This document shows, in pieces, positions 60,498-64,000 of a stretch of 64,000 nt of DNA (position 1 is the first letter of the stretch; every line of letters begins with the position of its first letter). A model generated the notes under the pieces. The model did not search any database. It was given only the letters and a program-made list of their open reading frames with translations, and had not been told where the DNA came from. The DNA comes from Zoogloea dura (GTDB taxonomy: Bacteria > Pseudomonadota > Gammaproteobacteria > Burkholderiales > Rhodocyclaceae). The stretch is taken from assembly GCF_012927165.1 (NCBI RefSeq), contig NZ_JABBGA010000018.1:1-64000 (forward strand). Direction: 5' to 3'. The position numbers and the translations under genes are program-made.

Positions 60498-61409
60498 TCA
60501 GGCGGCGCGGCTGTCGCGGTGCCCTGGAAAGGCCACGATGGCCTCGATCAGGGCCAGCGTGAAGGCCGGCAGAGAGTCGCCGCGGCGCGTCAGCAGGTAA
60601 CGTTCGCGCAGGGCCCAGGGCTCGTCCAGGGGGCGCGTCACGATCTTCATGGTATGGCTGTGGCGGCGCGCCGCCGAGGCCGGCACGATGCCTATCCCCA
60701 CCCCGGCCTCGACCATCCGGCACACCGACTCGAAGTTGCTCACCTGCACCCGGATGTGCAGCTTGTGCCGGCTTTTCTGCATCAGCCCGTCCATGAAGGT
60801 GGCCAGCGTGCTGCCCTCGTGCAGGCCGATGTAGTCGTAGTCCATGGCCTCGGCAAAGCGCAGCCGCTCCCGCTGCGCCAGCGGATGGCCGGGCGGCAGG
60901 GCGAGGATCAGCTGGTCGGTGCTGAAGTGCAGCTTGTCCAGCCCGTCCACATCCACCGGGCCGGAGACGATGCCCAGGTCGGTAGTGCCGTCGAGCACAC
61001 CACGGATGATCTCGCCGGTCAGGCGCTCCTGCAGGTCCACGTCCACCTGGGGATGGGCGGCCAGGAAGGTGGCCAGCACCTCAGGCAGGAATTCGGTGAT
61101 CGCCGTGGTGTTGGCGAACAGGCGGATATGCCCCTGCACGCCCTCGCCGTAGCGCTGCAGGTCGCTCTTCATGTGCTCGACCTGGGCCAGGATGCTGCGC
61201 GCGTGCTGCAGCAGGGTCTGCCCGGCCGGCGTCAGGGCCACGCCCCGCGGTGCCCGGTAGAGCAGGCGCACGCCGGCCTGGGCCTCCAGCTCCTTGACCC
61301 GCGCGCTCACCGCCGGCAGCGACAGGTGGCTGCGCTCGGCGGCGCGGGTCAGGCTCTTGCTCTCGGCAATGTGGATGAACAGGCGCAGATCGCGCAGATC
61401 GATGTGCAT
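60498..61409 (-). CDS. LysR-family transcriptional regulator
   Basis: A 303-residue LTTR: N-terminal HTH (LRDLRLFIHIAESKSLTRAAERSHLSLPAVSARVKELE) and a substrate-binding domain (HIRLFANTTAITEFLPEVLATFLAAHPQ, VGIGIVPASAARR). It is on the same strand upstream of the hybrid kinase by about 100 bases and divergent from the AAA+ gene. Typical LTTRs regulate a divergent neighbour, so the AAA+ gene is the first candidate target. Confidence 0.93.
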   Translation of the reverse strand: MHIDLRDLRLFIHIAESKSLTRAAERSHLSLPAVSARVKELEAQAGVRLLYRAPRGVALTPAGQTLLQHARSILAQVEHMKSDLQRYGEGVQGHIRLFANTTAITEFLPEVLATFLAAHPQVDVDLQERLTGEIIRGVLDGTTDLGIVSGPVDVDGLDKLHFSTDQLILALPPGHPLAQRERLRFAEAMDYDYIGLHEGSTLATFMDGLMQKSRHKLHIRVQVSNFESVCRMVEAGVGIGIVPASAARRHSHTMKIVTRPLDEPWALRERYLLTRRGDSLPAFTLALIEAIVAFPGHRDSRAA

Positions 61410-61608
61410 GGCGGGCCCGCCGGGGGAGTCGGAGCGTCATGTTACAAACAACACGCCACGCCAGGTGCCGGTGATTGTCATGATCGCGACAGCGCCCCGC
61501 CGGCCCTCCCCCGCCCCGGGCCTTGCCGGACGCGGCCTGCGCCGGCTGCGGGCCGGCCAGCACGGATCTTGCATCGCAGCATCCGCCACATCCACGGAGT
61601 CAGCAGCG

Positions 61609-63306
61609 ATGAAGTTGCAGATCGAACGGCCGTTCGTCGAGGCGCTGGTGGGCGCCCATCCCCGCCTGGGCTGGCTGCAGGAGCAGATGCGTTTCGGCAA
61701 CCGGGCCGAATGCAGTTTCAATCAGCTCGAGCAGGACGAACTGCAGAGCCTGGAGCGCCTGTTCGCCAGCGGCGGGCCGGCCCTGCGCAACCGCGCCGCG
61801 CAGATCGCCACCCTGCGCAAGGCCCTCGGCGGCGAAGGGCTGCGCTTCGAGGCGGAAGACCTGGAGATGCTGGTCCCGGCGCTCGCCCGCTACCTCGCCG
61901 AGGACACCGAGCGCGGCTGGCTGTTTGCCATCGCCAGCCCCGAGCAGCCCACCGCCTGGGTCGTCACCCGGCTCGACTACACGCCGTCGTCCCAGGAGGA
62001 GACGGGCAAGGTCTTCCTCGAGCTCAAGGCCAACTCCCGCGGCAAGGTCGCCAACCAGACGCTGCGCCTGATCGCCGGCGACATTGCCGGCCGCACGCTG
62101 GGCGAGATCCTCGCCGCCAAGGGCTATGTGAAGGAAACCGCCGCCCTCGTCGCCAGCTACGACGACATGGAAGCCCGTTACTTCGACTGGCGGGCCCGCT
62201 ATGGCGAGCAGTTCTCCGGCCGCGGCACCGGCCTCTACGCCGAGAACCCCACCGCCAGCCACCGGGACACCGACTGGTCGCGCAAGGACGTGGTGATCCT
62301 CTCCTCCAGCGGCGGCGAAGCCCGCCTGGTGAACGACGAAGGCATCCTGTCCGACCGGGTGCTGACCCTCGACGCCCCCGGCGAGATCCTCGGCACCTAC
62401 CTGCGCAAGGCCGCCAAGGGCTCCCGCTACATCGACGAGGATGCCGCCGCCGACGCCCGCGAAGCCCTGCCCAAGGGGCACTTCACGCGCATGCCGGTGC
62501 ATTTCCACATCCTCATGTTCCACCTCGACCTGCACCACTACCTGTGGGTGCACGTGGCCGACCTCCATCCCTACGAATACAAGCCAGCCCTGCGCGACAA
62601 GCTGGTGCTGCCCGAAGAGCAGACCGACCTGATCGACATCCTCACCGCCGAGATGGACCTGCTGATGGACGACATCGTGGAGGGCAAGTCCGGCGGCACC
62701 ACGGTGCTGTGCGCCGGCCCCCCGGGCGTCGGCAAGACCCTCACCGCCGAAGTCTATTCGGAGATCATCCGCCGGCCGCTCTACCGGGTGCATTCCGGCC
62801 AGCTCGGCCTCAACGTGGCGGCCATGGAGACCACCCTCAAGGACGTATTGACCCGCGCCCAGCGCTGGGGCGCGGTGATGCTGATCGACGAGGCCGACGT
62901 GTACATCAAGCGCCGCGACGACAACATCACCATGAACGCGGTGGTCGGTGTCTTCCTGCGCGTGCTGGAGTACTTCAACGGCCTGCTCTTCCTCACCACC
63001 AACCGCATCGACGACATCGACGAGGCCATCGTGTCGCGCTGCATCGCCCTGATCAAGTACGCCCCGCCCGACGACGCCGGCCGCCTGCGCATCTGGCAGG
63101 TGATGGCCGAACAGTTCGGCCTGGCCCTGCCGGCCGGGCTGGCGGAGAGCCTGGTGGCGACCTTCCCCGAGGCCACCGGCCGCGACATCAAGGGCCTCGC
63201 CAAGCTGGTGGCCAAGTACTGCAAGCAGAAGCAATGCCCGGCCGACCTGGACGCCTTCAAGCGCTGCGCCACCTTCAGGGGGCTGGAGGTGGCCCACCCG
63301 GGCTGA
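61609..63306 (+). CDS. AAA+ ATPase of unknown function
   Basis: A 565-residue protein with a long N-terminal region (~1-350) without a recognised fold and a C-terminal classical AAA domain: Walker A AGPPGVGKT (~residue 370), Walker B VMLIDEADVY (~423), sensor 1 FLTTNRID (~461) and arginine finger region EAIVSRC (~475). The start ATG 61609 follows 199 bases of divergent promoter region shared with the LysR gene. It resembles metazoan-Bcs1-like or protease-independent remodelling ATPases; partner unknown. Confidence 0.85.
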   Translation: MKLQIERPFVEALVGAHPRLGWLQEQMRFGNRAECSFNQLEQDELQSLERLFASGGPALRNRAAQIATLRKALGGEGLRFEAEDLEMLVPALARYLAEDTERGWLFAIASPEQPTAWVVTRLDYTPSSQEETGKVFLELKANSRGKVANQTLRLIAGDIAGRTLGEILAAKGYVKETAALVASYDDMEARYFDWRARYGEQFSGRGTGLYAENPTASHRDTDWSRKDVVILSSSGGEARLVNDEGILSDRVLTLDAPGEILGTYLRKAAKGSRYIDEDAAADAREALPKGHFTRMPVHFHILMFHLDLHHYLWVHVADLHPYEYKPALRDKLVLPEEQTDLIDILTAEMDLLMDDIVEGKSGGTTVLCAGPPGVGKTLTAEVYSEIIRRPLYRVHSGQLGLNVAAMETTLKDVLTRAQRWGAVMLIDEADVYIKRRDDNITMNAVVGVFLRVLEYFNGLLFLTTNRIDDIDEAIVSRCIALIKYAPPDDAGRLRIWQVMAEQFGLALPAGLAESLVATFPEATGRDIKGLAKLVAKYCKQKQCPADLDAFKRCATFRGLEVAHPG

Positions 63307-63404
63307 AACGGCCCCTCGCTCACGGCACGATCGCTGTTGAATTTGCAACAAGAGCCCGAGGGCTCGGTATCCTGCACGTCCATCCGCCTCCAGAACACCT
63401 GGCA

Positions 63405-64000
63405 ATGAGCACGCGCATGCCCCCGCTGCGGCTTAACAAGCTGCTCGACCTGTTCCATACCGGGCAATTCGGCCAGCTCGAACGCGCCGCCCGCGACCTG
63501 TCCCGCCGCCACCCCGCAGAAGCCGTGGTGTGGCAGATGCTGGGCGTGTCCTACCTGGCCCGCCAGCGGGCGCATGACGCCCTGCCCCATCTGGCCCATG
63601 CGGCACGACTGGCGCCCGATGACGCCTCGATCCGCGACAACCTCGGCCTGGTCTACGCCCGCCTGGGCGAGGTTGCCGCCGCCGAGCGCCAGTTCGAGCA
63701 GGCAACCCGGCTTGCCCCCGAGGTCGTCCCGGCCTGGGTCAACCGTTCCCAGAATGCCCTGCAGGGCGGCGATGCGGAGCAGGCTGAAGCGTACGCACGC
63801 CAGGCCCTGGCCCTGGCGCCGCGTTCGGCCGAAGCCCTGCTGAACCTGGGCAACGCCCTGGCCGAGCAAAGCCGCTGGGATGAAGCCGAGGGCAGCTACC
63901 GCAAGGCGGCGCTGTGCGCCCCGCCCGACTGGATCGAGGCCACGCTGAACCTCGGCAACCTGTTCGACCGCCAGAGCCGCTTTGCCGATGCCGTCGCCTG
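63405..64000 (+). CDS. Tetratricopeptide repeat protein (3' truncated by window end)
   Basis: From ATG 63405 (a second ATG at 63417 is possible) 198 codons run off the window without a stop. The visible part consists of consecutive TPR units (HPAEAVVWQMLGVSYLARQRAHDAL, DDASIRDNLGLVYARLGEVAAAERQ, SAEALLNLGNALAEQSRWDEAEGSY). Such N-terminal TPR arrays often precede glycosyltransferase or sulfotransferase domains, which would lie beyond 64000. Confidence 0.85.
   Translation, partial: MSTRMPPLRLNKLLDLFHTGQFGQLERAARDLSRRHPAEAVVWQMLGVSYLARQRAHDALPHLAHAARLAPDDASIRDNLGLVYARLGEVAAAERQFEQATRLAPEVVPAWVNRSQNALQGGDAEQAEAYARQALALAPRSAEALLNLGNALAEQSRWDEAEGSYRKAALCAPPDWIEATLNLGNLFDRQSRFADAVA

Overview
The window is about 64 kb of mostly high-GC DNA from a betaproteobacterium. 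Gene content and order (ZapD, CoaX, separate NtrB/NtrC, a methyl-viologen-independent soluble NAD-linked hydrogenase HoxFUYHW, MFS-uvrA divergon, many GGDEF/EAL and two-component proteins) suggest a member of the Rhodocyclales, possibly Azospira/Dechlorosoma-like. That placement is inferred from gene content only. No rRNA, tRNA or CRISPR array was seen.

Region 1 (1-9960) is accessory DNA. It opens with the 3' end of an IS3-family transposase whose insertion has decapitated a type I restriction gene (hsdR, Walker A lost). Behind it lie a YgjP-like metallopeptidase, a 20-codon orphan start and a start-less gene remnant. From about 3880 to 9960 the base composition becomes clearly AT-richer. Here sits a compact integrative element: a SIR2-domain protein (candidate anti-phage gene), a Rep_trans-like replication initiator with a basic repeated tail, an AlpA-like regulator, a 15+15 bp perfect palindrome, an unknown protein and a P4-type tyrosine integrase with arm-like direct repeats. 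It abuts zapD.

Region 2 (10063-24282) is core chromosome. On the minus strand are zapD, coaE, a SPOR protein, coaX, birA, ntrC, ntrB, a DUF4124 protein and glnA. Several of these are translationally coupled through TGATG overlaps. glnA has a sigma-54 promoter with two NtrC palindromes placed almost as in enteric glnAp2. On the plus strand follow a rhodanese, nadA, a YbhP-like phosphatase, clsB, an HldE adenylyltransferase and cysK.

Region 3 (24287-38570) is metabolic and accessory: a PatB-like lyase, an MFS exporter, the hoxFUYHW operon with a small unknown gene overlapping its end, an HTH-REC regulator, ssb, and a PQQ quinohemoprotein alcohol dehydrogenase with an outer-membrane MetA-like protein and an AraC activator. 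This dehydrogenase cassette separates ssb from the MFS-uvrA pair.

Region 4 (38797-64000) holds MFS/uvrA and a HisKA_2 kinase with an ANTAR antiterminator, next to a PAS-GGDEF-EAL protein. It continues with SEC-C, DUF480, lgt, azlCD, MAPEG, VF530, TRIC, OsmC, pirin, a DedA-rhodanese fusion, a Sel1 protein, an Old Yellow Enzyme, two Hsp20 genes behind a sigma-32 promoter, an NMT1-domain hybrid kinase, a LysR regulator, an AAA+ ATPase and a TPR protein cut by the window end.
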